A stretch of DNA of 33,448 nt from Chloroflexota bacterium (lineage in GTDB: Bacteria; Chloroflexota; Anaerolineae; Anaerolineales; E44-bin32). The notes under the pieces are model-generated. The model did no database searches. It was not told the origin of the DNA and saw only the letters and a program-made list of their open reading frames with translations. This document shows, in pieces, positions 17,068 to 26,242 of the stretch. Position 1 is the first letter of the stretch. Every line of letters starts with the position of its first letter. The position numbers and the translations under genes were made by a program. The DNA lies in the NCBI GenBank assembly GCA_022561215.1, contig JADFRQ010000032.1:1-33448 (forward strand). Reading direction: 5' to 3'.

Positions 17068-17159
17068 TTGCTCTTTCCTTTCGAGGCGAGGTTTTCGTCC
17101 TAGGGAAATCTGCTCCCATGTCCGCTTAACTTGCTGCGTTCCGTTTCGCGATCGTTTGA

Positions 17160-18539
17160 TCATAAAGAAGCGTCTGCTTCACTTAAATACATTTCGGGAT
17201 TACGTTTGAGGGCCTCCCGAAGAACATACCCCAAGCAGACCCAATAAAGCAGCATGGGGACTCGAAACGTGAGCACAGTTTTGTACCATAACCAAAGAGG
17301 CCAAAGCACAGAAAACAACAGTAATGCGTAGCGTAATTCCGTCGCCTTTGAATGTGGAAATCGCTGGATATCTCGGTAGAGAATCGTGCAGATCCAGAGA
17401 GTAAAACCCAGGATAAGCAGGATGCCGAACATGCCCATCTCCTGGATAATGACCAGGAGGCTTGTCCGCGATTGTTGGCCCAGTGTGTCTTCTAAAAATC
17501 CAACCCCTGCAGTCCCAAGGGTGACACTTTCACCACGTGCGCCAAGTCCCAGTCCGATGGCGAATGTTATGGGATCTCGCTGGATCGATTGCCAAACGTA
17601 GGCGAGAGCATAATTTCTCCCCACATCAACTCTCACCCCCGCTTCCCCATCCAAACGATTGTAGCGCGAGAAGATTTCACTTAACCTTTCGGGCTGCAAA
17701 TAGGCTTCGAAGGGGATCCGTTTGGCGGAGGGAACCAATTGGTTGTACAAAAGTCCAAAAATCACCACGGCTGCCATGAGTGCTCCGGCATACAGGGTGA
17801 GCTTAAAAATTCGGCCGGTTCGCAGGGCATAGAGGGTTATTGCAATAACGCCGAAAACGATCACTAGCAATGGAAATATTCTCATCGAACCCAGGACACT
17901 CGAAATGATCCCGGACGCCAAGACGAAGGTGATAAGCTTCCAGCGATCGCTTGCCAACCAACGTCCCATTGCAAGGCAAAGAGTGAACGCGATGAGCAGT
18001 AACAGAGGCCCAACGCCAAAGCTCCCGAAAGTTCCCGCCAAATGATCCCCGATTGGCTCGCCGGCAATTGCTTGAACAATTTGGATGGCAACCTCAATCC
18101 CTAGAATCCAGACCATGATCCTAATCAACCGATCAGAAAAATCGCGTGACCAAGTCGGGGAAACGTAGACGTAGAGACCCATCAAGGGAAATTCGAAGAG
18201 CTTCCACCAACCCCAAGCTGTCTCCAGCAGGCCTTGCCCATGAAAAAATGCCGCGGCGACACCAAGTGCCGAAATTCCGGCGATGGCCCACACGGCAAAA
18301 GGAACTTGGTCGAAAGCCATCATCCTTAAATAGAGCAAGGCGATGACGGAGAGGAGTAGGCCTTGCGAGAACCAGCGAACAGATGCTGGGAGGATATTAA
18401 GGTAGATGAATATCGGGGTAATCAAGTCAGCCGCAAAGGCGATGACCAACAGCAGATTGAAATCAAAGATATCCACTTTAGGGCGCAGCAGGTTCACTTG
18501 TTTGGGTTGGCTTAAGTCAAACTCGATAACTTTACTCAT
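17160..18539 (-). CDS. Wzy-like O-antigen polymerase/ligase family membrane protein
   Basis: 459 residues with about 11 hydrophobic helices. A large polar loop lies between helices in the second half (about residues 275-350), containing 'RYNRLDGEAGVRVDVGRNYALAYVW'-like sequence (residues 292-316) and 'FAIGLGLGARGESVTL', the loop position where O-antigen ligase and Wzy proteins keep functional Arg and His residues. It would polymerise flipped repeat units at the outer face of the inner membrane. It lies between two sulfotransferase genes and overlaps the upstream one by 8 bases. Whether it is a polymerase or a ligase cannot be decided, but its place with Wzx and Wzz/kinase genes favours a polymerase. 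Confidence 0.82.
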   Translation of the reverse strand: MSKVIEFDLSQPKQVNLLRPKVDIFDFNLLLVIAFAADLITPIFIYLNILPASVRWFSQGLLLSVIALLYLRMMAFDQVPFAVWAIAGISALGVAAAFFHGQGLLETAWGWWKLFEFPLMGLYVYVSPTWSRDFSDRLIRIMVWILGIEVAIQIVQAIAGEPIGDHLAGTFGSFGVGPLLLLIAFTLCLAMGRWLASDRWKLITFVLASGIISSVLGSMRIFPLLVIVFGVIAITLYALRTGRIFKLTLYAGALMAAVVIFGLLYNQLVPSAKRIPFEAYLQPERLSEIFSRYNRLDGEAGVRVDVGRNYALAYVWQSIQRDPITFAIGLGLGARGESVTLGTAGVGFLEDTLGQQSRTSLLVIIQEMGMFGILLILGFTLWICTILYRDIQRFPHSKATELRYALLLFSVLWPLWLWYKTVLTFRVPMLLYWVCLGYVLREALKRNPEMYLSEADASL

Positions 18540-19374
18540 CAGGTGTTCCCGTATGCCAACTTTCCACGCGTCGCCCCATTAATTGTTCAACTGCGTTAAT
18601 TTCTGGCGCCAAGGTGTTCCAGAGGACTTCACGGACTTCAGGTTTGATCGGCGGCTTCACATCCAACTTATTGGATAACATGCGGCGGATCGGGCGCCGG
18701 ACTGCAATGGGAATAGAAGGACGAACTTTTTGAAAAAGTGATGTGGCTGCCAATTTGCGCACAGAAGCGTATTTCAAATACCATGTACCCAAGGTCTTAT
18801 GTTTTTCACTCGGCCCAGCATCAGCAAAATCGAATTCGTGAATGTTTAGAAATTCCGTTATTCTATTTAAGGTCGACTGTTGATCGGCAATGTACTCTTC
18901 AAAAACAAGCAAGAGAATATTTTCCATTGGAAAAAGTTCGACATAAGGTTTCATTTGAAAATAGTATCGGCTGCGGTTTAAGTAGGCATCCTGCAACAAA
19001 AGTGTTTCGCCAGAATCACCATTGACCAATCCACGTACAAGGTCGTGTGCGTAATTTGAGATCGTCCTTTCGACGGGATTTCGCATGATGTAGATCAGTT
19101 TTAGATTGGGGTTGTAGGCAAATAACCTTGTATGCGTATGCTCCCATTCGGGTAGAAATGTATACATGGTCGATGCCTCGCCGCAGATCTGGCCATTCCT
19201 TGGGGCAAAAAGACCATGATAATGGTCCAGTCCAGCCTCCCAATCATCGGTTTGGTTGAAATAGCCCGGCTCTTTCAATTGCGAGAAGCAAATAGCAGGA
19301 TGTTGAGCCAATTGAGAAGCCAGGCTGGTTGTGCCACATTTTTGGGCGCCGATCATCATAAAATCCACGCGCAT
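18532..19374 (-). CDS. PAPS-dependent sulfotransferase (second of two)
   Basis: 280 residues, typical of the Sulfotransfer_1 family. 'IGAQKCGTTSL' (residues 8-18) is the 5'-phosphosulfate-binding loop with K12. 'YIMRNPVERTISNYAHD' (95-111) is the 3'-phosphate-binding motif with R98 and S106. 'KEPGYFN' at 34-40 matches heparan/chitin-oligosaccharide-type sulfotransferases. GGAC lies about 9 bases before the ATG. It is the first gene of the leftward block after the 19375-19597 gap and is coupled to the Wzy-like gene. Acceptor is probably the repeat unit or finished polymer. Confidence 0.9.
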   Translation of the reverse strand: MRVDFMMIGAQKCGTTSLASQLAQHPAICFSQLKEPGYFNQTDDWEAGLDHYHGLFAPRNGQICGEASTMYTFLPEWEHTHTRLFAYNPNLKLIYIMRNPVERTISNYAHDLVRGLVNGDSGETLLLQDAYLNRSRYYFQMKPYVELFPMENILLLVFEEYIADQQSTLNRITEFLNIHEFDFADAGPSEKHKTLGTWYLKYASVRKLAATSLFQKVRPSIPIAVRRPIRRMLSNKLDVKPPIKPEVREVLWNTLAPEINAVEQLMGRRVESWHTGTPDE

Positions 19375-19429
19375 TAAATTTGTCCTATGAACTTACGTTG
19401 CTGCTACGTCATAGTGGATGGGATGGGTT

Positions 19430-19554
19430 GTCATTCTAGGCCGAAGCACAACGAATCCGAAGAATTTCGTTGCGCATGGACATGAATTGTTTTCATCGGA
19501 AAACAGGGTTTAGCGTCGCTTTGTGTTATGAAGCGCCTTCGCTCCTTAGAATGA
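19430..19554. repeat. REP-like inverted-repeat element between two operons
   Basis: The left end TCATTCTAGGCCGAAG (19431-19446) is matched by the complement of CTTCGCTCCTTAGAATGA at 19537-19554. Inside are CAACGAA and TTCGTTG arms flanking a GAAGAA core. It is related to the GTCATTCTGA element at 3356-3620. The 223-base gap 19375-19597 holds nothing else that I can identify. Confidence 0.55.
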
Positions 19555-19597
19555 AATCTTCCCATCATGCTCATCTAGACTCAGCTCTCGACTAGCC

Positions 19598-21589
19598 TTA
19601 AAAATCCCAATCTGCATATTGGATAACAATTTCAAATGTCTCTCCGGATGGAACCAATAAATCCAGCATCAGAGATCCTCCCCTGATTTCATAGGGAAAA
19701 GACACCCCATTAACGCGTAGTTCAACGATGGGCAGATTTTCTGTTTCTTCCTTGATAACGTGATAGGTGATCGTATTGGCATGTGGATTCGTCATGATGA
19801 ACTGATTTGTGTAAAACTGAACATCGATGCTGCCATCATCATTCGATTTTTCAAGATGCAAATGCCTAAAAATGTCCCCCAAACTACGCCACTGAACTCC
19901 TGTTTCTACCCCGTTGATAAGCTCGGCTACGGGGTTAAAAGCATCTATCCCGGATTCGAACAACAAATCTGGCCTTGAGAAGAAAAGGGCCGGTTTGTCG
20001 AGGAATAGATCAAGCACAAATCCTTGAATATCAGGAATAAACGGATTGTAATCCCCGGGGTGCCAACGATCAGATAACGGAAAATTTCCATAATCCATAA
20101 AGGCGGGATACATTCCGTAATCCCAATTATCTGGTCGATCTCGATCGAGGGGAACATGTTTGCTATTTACACTGGCGAGATAGTTGTATTTCTTGAGCAG
20201 CACCAAGGTATCCTCTGGGGAAATGCCCTGAGGGAAGATCATAATGCGATCATCGACAATTCCAGTTCGGGCGCGCAGCTTTTGCATGCGCTCGAGTCCT
20301 TCCAAAATATCTGCTTCTTGATCAGCAATTGGCCGAGGGTACAGCCAACTCTCATTCCCATCGCTTTCGGAGACACTGTATTTGTAAAATTCATAACCAT
20401 CGGCGTTGTTCCCTGCCTGTACCAGTGAAAATCGATCCGCATTGGCGCGTAAAATCTTTACAACTTCAGCTTCCGCACTATCCCAGTATCTGGGGATGAA
20501 ACCGATGGTTGTATGAAAATCGGATGCCTCCATCGCTGCCGCAAGTCCTGCATAATCCAACCCCGACGAATCGGAGCGCAGTGCCAGCGCATCGAGGGTT
20601 AGATTGGCGTAATTCTGATCGCGATGCCACGCCTCCTCACCCATTACATATTTCAGGGTGATAAAAAGAGGCGCGATTTTTCCAAAGTTAAAGACCTTAA
20701 AAAACATCTCACGAAAAGGGAGATCATCAAAACTCTGTGCTAGTTCTCCGCCATCGATGAAAAGGGAACCCAGTCCAATATCCATTTTTACGAATATGGG
20801 GTAACTTATGCCTTGCTCGTCGATGGAGGAGATTAAAGTGGTGACGTTCTCCCAATCTTCGATTACAAGTGCTAAATCCCTTTGTGGTGCGGAGGAAGGT
20901 GAAACAAATACCTGGTTGCTGAGCTCCATCGTGATCTCTGGTGCTTGCGACGACACATACCAATCCCTATCCAGATCGTCGGGCATAAAAAACCCATCTA
21001 CTACTCCACCGCTTAATCTCCTTAACGCGCTAGGATCACGATATTGATTGATATCGGAAATTAACAGACTGATTCCACCATGCTCAATTATCGATTGCAG
21101 CAGATCCTGCTCCTCCTGGTTGATTCGCCCCCTGAATAAATTATCGCCCCAAATAGCAACGAGCTTAAAATAGTTCCCCTCTGAATCCCGAAAAATTTCG
21201 TCCGTCAATCTCGTCTCATCAAGGTTAATTCTTTTACAGATTAAGCCGAGGAACTCGGCGAGCCGACAATAGTTCGTGTCAAAATTTCCGGAATGTTCTC
21301 CCGAGTAAAGAAGAAGAACATCTTCGATGTCATCGCCTCTCGGGGCGCCTTCAGAGAGCGGGATGCGGATAAGTTGCCCTTGATCATTTTCGCTCTGGGA
21401 ACTGGATGGGAGGGAATTTCCTTGAGAGGAAGGAGAAGAATTATCCGCGCCGCCGGCCCCACCGGGGCCTGCAATCGCAGGGCGAACTCGATCCAGTGAA
21501 AACCGACCAGGGCCGGAAAGAACGAGAAATAAGCCACCGCCCAAAAATATGCTGAATAAAAATGTGAGCGCCACCTCTCGACGGTTCAT
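19598..21589 (-). CDS. Secreted protein with a degenerate NodB/polysaccharide-deacetylase-like domain
   Basis: 663 residues. A hydrophobic N-terminal segment (about 8-26) is followed by a Gly/Ser/Pro-rich linker to about residue 75. Residues 85-300 have a flavodoxin/ThuA-like alternation ('DVLLLYSGEHSGNFDTNY', 'LVAIWGDNLF'). From about residue 325, 'NLTLDALALRSDSSGLDYAG', 'FHTTIGFIPRYWDS', 'VVKILRANADRFSLVQ' and 'AGNNADGYEF' follow the order of large NodB-type proteins that (from memory) read LTIDDPLL, FHTTIAFIPWN and HGNDHTGAEF. The Asp pair and both His of the metal site are replaced here. The C terminus is beta-rich. An ATGA overlap with the aminotransferase gene fixes the start. It may bind polysaccharide rather than deacetylate it. 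Confidence 0.7.
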   Translation of the reverse strand: MNRREVALTFLFSIFLGGGLFLVLSGPGRFSLDRVRPAIAGPGGAGGADNSSPSSQGNSLPSSSQSENDQGQLIRIPLSEGAPRGDDIEDVLLLYSGEHSGNFDTNYCRLAEFLGLICKRINLDETRLTDEIFRDSEGNYFKLVAIWGDNLFRGRINQEEQDLLQSIIEHGGISLLISDINQYRDPSALRRLSGGVVDGFFMPDDLDRDWYVSSQAPEITMELSNQVFVSPSSAPQRDLALVIEDWENVTTLISSIDEQGISYPIFVKMDIGLGSLFIDGGELAQSFDDLPFREMFFKVFNFGKIAPLFITLKYVMGEEAWHRDQNYANLTLDALALRSDSSGLDYAGLAAAMEASDFHTTIGFIPRYWDSAEAEVVKILRANADRFSLVQAGNNADGYEFYKYSVSESDGNESWLYPRPIADQEADILEGLERMQKLRARTGIVDDRIMIFPQGISPEDTLVLLKKYNYLASVNSKHVPLDRDRPDNWDYGMYPAFMDYGNFPLSDRWHPGDYNPFIPDIQGFVLDLFLDKPALFFSRPDLLFESGIDAFNPVAELINGVETGVQWRSLGDIFRHLHLEKSNDDGSIDVQFYTNQFIMTNPHANTITYHVIKEETENLPIVELRVNGVSFPYEIRGGSLMLDLLVPSGETFEIVIQYADWDF

Positions 21590-22800
21590 TCTGCTTGATG
21601 TGCCTCAATTGGTTGCATTTGCTGAGTCTGGGTTCCCATTTTCAGCATGGAAAAATAATCCCGAATTGCGCCGCAAATCATTTCGATTTGACCGTCCTCG
21701 AGTTCGGGATACATAGGCAGCGATAGTAGGCTATTTGCCAACCGTTCACTGACGGGAAAGCTTCCCTCGCCATAACCAAGATGCGCGAACGCAGGTTGCA
21801 AGTGGATGGGTGTGGGGTAGTGGACCCCGCTGGCGATCCCTCTCTCCTGCAGGAAAGCCGCTAGCGCATCACGATCCTCCACGGTTACGACGTAAAGATG
21901 AAAAACGTGTTCCAAGTCCGCTGCAACCCGGGGAAGGCCGAGAGGCAGATCATTCAACAGGTCGGCATATCTCTGGGCGTGGCGCCGTCGAGCGGCATTC
22001 CAGTCATCGAGCTGGGGCAACTTGGCCAAAAGAATCGAGGCCTGGAGAGTATCCAGGCGGTGGTTATGCCCACTAAATAGGTGAACGTTCTTTTGATCCT
22101 GTCCGAAATTGCGTAGCAGACGAAGACGATGGGCGATTTCTTCATCGTCCGTCACGACCGCGCCCCCATCCCCAAATGCGCCGAGATTTTTCGCGGGATA
22201 AAAGCTAAAAGCTGCGCTATGCCCGAGAGAGCCAACCCTTTTCCCATTGATTCGGGCGCCATGGGCCTGGCAAGCATCCTCGATAACAATAAGATCGCAT
22301 TCTTGAGCGATTGCCATGATTGGAGTCATGTCGGCCGGATGGCCATAGAGATGCACCGGGATAAGTGCCTTCGTTCTAGCGGTAATTGCTTCTTCCAAAG
22401 CATGAGGATCCATCGTATACGTCTGAGGATCTACATCGACGAGAACGGGCTTTGCGCCGACGTAGGTAATGGCACACGCCGTGGCAATAAACGTGTTTGC
22501 CGTCGTAATAACTTCATCGCCCGGGCCAATACCGTGGGCTTCCATTGCCAGATGCAGTGCGGAAGTACCGCTATCCACGCCCACTGCAAAAGCCGCTCCG
22601 CAGTACGCTGCAAAACTGCTCTCCAGCTTCTGCACGGCATCGCCCAGGATAAAATCGGCACGCTCGACCACATCCATAATCGCAGAATCGATCTCTTCGG
22701 CCATGCCTTGATATTGTGCTGCCAAATCCACGAATGGAATCTTCGTGATCAATGTCGCCTCCGGTCTTAGGTTCGTCGCTTTTGATCGAGTCTTAGCCAT
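21586..22800 (-). CDS. DegT/DnrJ/EryC1/StrS-family sugar aminotransferase (WlbC/WbpE-like)
   Basis: 404 residues, fold type I PLP enzyme. 'DSGTSALHLAM' binds the cofactor phosphate, 'IEDACQAHGA' (D175) pairs with the pyridine nitrogen, and 'SFYPAKNLGAFGDGG' contains the Schiff-base K204. 'HNHRLDTLQASIL' and 'RGIASGVHYPTPIHLQPAF' are standard for the family. It transaminates a keto group on a nucleotide sugar using glutamate. With WlbA-like and WlbB-like genes in the same operon, the likely substrate is UDP-2-acetamido-3-oxo-glucuronic acid. An alternative is a dTDP-3-keto-6-deoxyhexose (FdtB-like). It overlaps the kinase gene by 8 bases. Confidence 0.9.
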   Translation of the reverse strand: MAKTRSKATNLRPEATLITKIPFVDLAAQYQGMAEEIDSAIMDVVERADFILGDAVQKLESSFAAYCGAAFAVGVDSGTSALHLAMEAHGIGPGDEVITTANTFIATACAITYVGAKPVLVDVDPQTYTMDPHALEEAITARTKALIPVHLYGHPADMTPIMAIAQECDLIVIEDACQAHGARINGKRVGSLGHSAAFSFYPAKNLGAFGDGGAVVTDDEEIAHRLRLLRNFGQDQKNVHLFSGHNHRLDTLQASILLAKLPQLDDWNAARRRHAQRYADLLNDLPLGLPRVAADLEHVFHLYVVTVEDRDALAAFLQERGIASGVHYPTPIHLQPAFAHLGYGEGSFPVSERLANSLLSLPMYPELEDGQIEMICGAIRDYFSMLKMGTQTQQMQPIEAHQAE

Positions 22801-24457
22801 AACGCGAGGGTTTGGTCTTTTTCCTTAGCCAGCTCAGGCGGCGAACTTTGTTTGACCTTCGGCGAAAGAGCCTGCTTAGCCGATTCCCATATTTCTTCGA
22901 GGGGAAAATGTAGTTGTAGTGCGTAAAATAGAAACCGCCTGCTCGAGGATCTGCCTTGTTGAAGACGGCTCCGATGACGATCGCTCCCACTTGCTCGAGC
23001 TGCTGAAGTGCCATGTTAATGCTTTTTTCGGTAGCCAGATGGCGTGCGATCACCAACAATACCCCATCGACCAGAGGCGCGAGGGCCGCACCGTCCGCAA
23101 CCGCCAAGAGCGGCGGACTGTCAAATAGGATGATATCTGCCATCCCTTTCAGGGCTTCAATCGTCTTCGTCAGTCTCTTCGATTCAAGCAGATCACCTGA
23201 GTTTGAGGGAATGCTTCCACTTGTCAGCACCTTGACTCCGTAGACACTGGTGGTCTTCAAGGTTGCCTCCAAAGTGCTCAGCCCAAAAAGCACGTCACTA
23301 AGACCGTTTTCAAAAGGAAGATGGAAAAGCTTATGCAGACTGGGTCGGCCAAAATCACTATCTACGACGATCACACTTTTCCCGCTCTGGGCAAAGGAAG
23401 CCGCCAAATTGGCCAAAATGGTTGATTTCCCTGAATCAGGCTCAGGACTGGCGATCATCAACACCTTGGGCGTTCCATTTTTCTGAAGTGACAGCACATT
23501 GCCACGCAGGATTCGAAATGCCTCCGCTATGGGAGAGCGAACATCGCTCTCCATGATCAGATGACCGTGAAAATTTTCTTCTGATTTGTGGAAATACGGG
23601 ATCCAACCCAGCGGATGAGCATTAAGTACGCGTGTCAAATCTTCTGAGCTATGAATACGTGTGTCGAGATTATCAAATAGAAATGCCAGTCCGATCCCGG
23701 CGCTGAGCCCCACAATGACGCTTAGCGCCACATTCACGGGGATATTGGGCTTGCTGGGCGAAATTGGTGCAATCGCTGGTTCAACCACGCTGATACTATT
23801 GGCCCGCAATCCCTCTGAAATTCGTATACGATCGTTCTCATCCAGCAGCATGGCATAGGTTTCTTCTTGAATCCGAATTCTGGTGGATAAATCTTCGATT
23901 GATCCTAACTGGACCAAACCTGCTGCACCACCCAACATATCCTTGAGCTGATTCCTGTTAGCTTGCAAATCTTCTTCAATGATCACCAATTGCTCTTGAA
24001 GACTTTCGCGGGCACTCTTACCGGGCCCGGCAAAGAGGCTGCTTTGTTCTTCTATTAATAATGCCGCCAATGTTTCCGCGATATTGGCCGCCGTAACACC
24101 CGTATTACCCTGCGCTGTGATTTCGATTAGCTCGGTATTGGGCAACGCCTGTACATTAACCTGCTTGGATAATTCGGCTGGTGATAAGGGGAGCGACAGC
24201 CTAAGGATCACCTCTTCGAGAAATGGGCGGCTTTGTAACAATTGCACGTTCGTATTGATTAATCGATCTGAGTATTCGAGCTGCACATAATTTATCGAGC
24301 CATCTTGACCTTGTGCGATTCGAACCAACGTCGAAGCCGAGTAGACTGGGACCATCAGCGAACTGGCAACGACCACAATTTCTATTGTCACAATCGCAAC
24401 GATGATGATGATCCATTTTCGTCGTGCCAGGATCTCCAGGTAGCGTCGTAATTCCAT
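22793..24457 (-). CDS. Wzz/Wzc-like chain-length regulator with tyrosine autokinase domain
   Basis: 554 residues. A Wzz-type domain is bracketed by membrane segments at about 15-37 and 241-262, with a coiled-coil-like region at 145-215 and the 'PSKPNIPVN' proline motif before the second helix. The cytoplasmic BY-kinase domain (about 310-510) has Walker A 'SPEPDSGKST' (337-346), Walker A' 'VIVVDSD' (362-368) and Walker B 'ILFDSPP' (443-449). The tail has tyrosines at about 510, 514, 516, 523 and 553, a smaller cluster than in E. coli Wzc. It controls polymer length and export through cycles of phosphorylation. AAGGAG lies 7 bases before the ATG. Confidence 0.93.
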   Translation of the reverse strand: MELRRYLEILARRKWIIIIVAIVTIEIVVVASSLMVPVYSASTLVRIAQGQDGSINYVQLEYSDRLINTNVQLLQSRPFLEEVILRLSLPLSPAELSKQVNVQALPNTELIEITAQGNTGVTAANIAETLAALLIEEQSSLFAGPGKSARESLQEQLVIIEEDLQANRNQLKDMLGGAAGLVQLGSIEDLSTRIRIQEETYAMLLDENDRIRISEGLRANSISVVEPAIAPISPSKPNIPVNVALSVIVGLSAGIGLAFLFDNLDTRIHSSEDLTRVLNAHPLGWIPYFHKSEENFHGHLIMESDVRSPIAEAFRILRGNVLSLQKNGTPKVLMIASPEPDSGKSTILANLAASFAQSGKSVIVVDSDFGRPSLHKLFHLPFENGLSDVLFGLSTLEATLKTTSVYGVKVLTSGSIPSNSGDLLESKRLTKTIEALKGMADIILFDSPPLLAVADGAALAPLVDGVLLVIARHLATEKSINMALQQLEQVGAIVIGAVFNKADPRAGGFYFTHYNYIFPSKKYGNRLSRLFRRRSNKVRRLSWLRKKTKPSRYG

Positions 24458-24467
24458 CGTAAACTCC

Positions 24468-25139
24468 TTAGCTTCGAATTCCCCTTCGCGTTCTTGTCTC
24501 TACGTCAACACCGCCTACATAGGGTTGATCAACAAGATCGTAGGGACAAGGCAACTCGTCTACTGATTTGACCGCAATGGCGGGATTCCCCATCGCCAAA
24601 GTATTCGCGGGAACATCCTTGGTTACCACACTCCCCGCACCGATTAATGCATTTTCACCGATAGTAATGTGCGACAGGATGGTCGCGTTAATGCCAATGC
24701 GTGCTCCGCTCTTAATCGTAGGCCCGCGCATACAGAGGCCACATACGGGTTGGGGGTCGTTGGCCAACATCACTCCAGGCGCCAAAAAGACGTTGTCCTC
24801 GATCGTCGTAAATTGTGCCACGTAGACATTGTTATGAATGCGAACGCGATCACCAATCTGGCAACCATAATCAATCGTCGAATTGTTCCAAATACTGAGC
24901 TGGTCGCCGATGACATTTTCTTCTCGAATGACAACATGATGGCCCGTCTCAAGCCGCGTGCCAATCGATGTTCCCGCATAAATCACTGTCCCAGAACGCA
25001 ATCGTGCTCCCGCGCCAATTCGCAGCGCGGGATTCTTAAGCTCGCGCCCCGGCATATACCCGAGTACGACAGATGGATCAATATCCGAGGGGTCGGTAAC
25101 ACCAACCTCGATGAGCGCGCTAGGCCGCAATTTCTGCAT
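24468..25139 (-). CDS. Left-handed beta-helix acetyltransferase (WlbB/WbpD-like)
   Basis: 223 residues from the ATG at 25139. It is built of hexapeptide repeats ('IGAGARLRSGTVIYAG', 'IGDRVRIHNNVYVAQF', 'IGINATILSHITIGENALIGAGSVV') ending in 'KDVPANTLAMGNPA', the acetyl-CoA-binding turn. WlbB-type enzymes acetylate the 3-amino group of UDP-2-acetamido-3-amino-glucuronic acid. It starts inside the end of the WlbA-like gene (20-base overlap), strong support for a shared pathway. It has an N-terminal extension of about 45 residues, longer than the minimal family. An upstream start at 25160 would add 7 residues. Confidence 0.87.
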   Translation of the reverse strand: MQKLRPSALIEVGVTDPSDIDPSVVLGYMPGRELKNPALRIGAGARLRSGTVIYAGTSIGTRLETGHHVVIREENVIGDQLSIWNNSTIDYGCQIGDRVRIHNNVYVAQFTTIEDNVFLAPGVMLANDPQPVCGLCMRGPTIKSGARIGINATILSHITIGENALIGAGSVVTKDVPANTLAMGNPAIAVKSVDELPCPYDLVDQPYVGGVDVETRTRRGIRS

Positions 25140-26169
25140 TGATCGCCACCTCCGAATCAACCAGGAATTCTTGACTGCCGGAATTTGCCAGCGAGCGCTC
25201 CGCAGCTTCCAATACCTTTACGACCTTCAGCCCCACCTCGCCGCTCGATTGCGGCACGCTGTGATTGATAATCGACTCAAGAAAATGCCTGCATTCGATA
25301 TTCAAAGGTTCGCTGGGGCCAATATGAGGGATGACGATATCTCCATAGCGGTAGCTAAGCTTGAATTCTTCGTAGGTATCCGTATAGGGAGGTACTTCAA
25401 CACCTTTATCGTAAATGCGAATTTTTTCAATGGATTCCACATCATCGTATACAGCCATTTTCTTACTTCCAACGATCGTTGTTCGCCGAACCTTAGCCGG
25501 GTCTAACCAGCTCAGACGTATATGAGCAAGAATTTTTTCTGGGAAGGTCATGTGCAGGTAGGCGATATCATGAACGCCTTCAAAGACACATGCCATTCCC
25601 TGGACACTGACGCTGATGGGTTCCTGTTCAAGGATATAGAGCAGGATGGATATATCATGGGTTGCTAAATCCCAGAGCACATTAAGGTCGCGCTGAAAAA
25701 GGCCCAAATTTGCTCGCACACCATCAATGTAATAAATCCTGCCCAATTCACCGCTTTGAATGAGCTCCTTTAAGGCTCGAACGGCCGGATGGTATTCGAA
25801 AGTATGCCCGACCATGAGGGTTAAGTTCCTGGCTGCGGCAATGTCGATTAGCTCCTGGGCATTAATCGCGCTTAATGTAAGCGGTTTTTCAACGAGCACA
25901 TGCAGGTCGTTCAGCAAACATTCCTTTGCAATTTGATAATGCGTAGCGGGGGGGGTTGCGATGGCGACCGCATCTAACTGCATCGTAAAAAACTTTCTGT
26001 AGTCGTTGGTAACACTGATAAAGGGGTAGCGATTGTTGATATGCCACAGCCTCTCCTGATTTAGATCAGAGACAATGATAAGTTCAGCGGCATTAATTTC
26101 AACAAAATTGCGAATTAGGTTCGGTCCCCAATAGCCACTCCCTATGACGCCCAACCGAATTTGATCCAT
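25120..26169 (-). CDS. Gfo/Idh/MocA-family NAD-dependent sugar dehydrogenase (WlbA/WbpB-like)
   Basis: 349 residues. The Rossmann motif 'GVIGSGYWGPNLIRNF' starts at residue 7, and 'VEKPLT' carries the catalytic Lys of the E-K-P motif. 'VLWDLATHDISILLY' has the D-x3-H-D signature near residue 170 that supplies the catalytic His. WlbA oxidises C3 of UDP-N-acetylglucosaminuronic acid, the first of three steps to a 2,3-diacetamido sugar. The next two genes match the later steps. GGAGGGG about 9 bases before the ATG is a strong ribosome site. UDP-GlcNAc 6-dehydrogenase, which would make the substrate, is not in the window. Confidence 0.87.
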   Translation of the reverse strand: MDQIRLGVIGSGYWGPNLIRNFVEINAAELIIVSDLNQERLWHINNRYPFISVTNDYRKFFTMQLDAVAIATPPATHYQIAKECLLNDLHVLVEKPLTLSAINAQELIDIAAARNLTLMVGHTFEYHPAVRALKELIQSGELGRIYYIDGVRANLGLFQRDLNVLWDLATHDISILLYILEQEPISVSVQGMACVFEGVHDIAYLHMTFPEKILAHIRLSWLDPAKVRRTTIVGSKKMAVYDDVESIEKIRIYDKGVEVPPYTDTYEEFKLSYRYGDIVIPHIGPSEPLNIECRHFLESIINHSVPQSSGEVGLKVVKVLEAAERSLANSGSQEFLVDSEVAINAEIAA

Positions 26170-26242
26170 CGTCTTTTACCCCTCCAGCGTATGTTGCCGA
26201 TTTGTTATACGACTCGTACTTTTCCAGGACCAGGCTAGCAAC

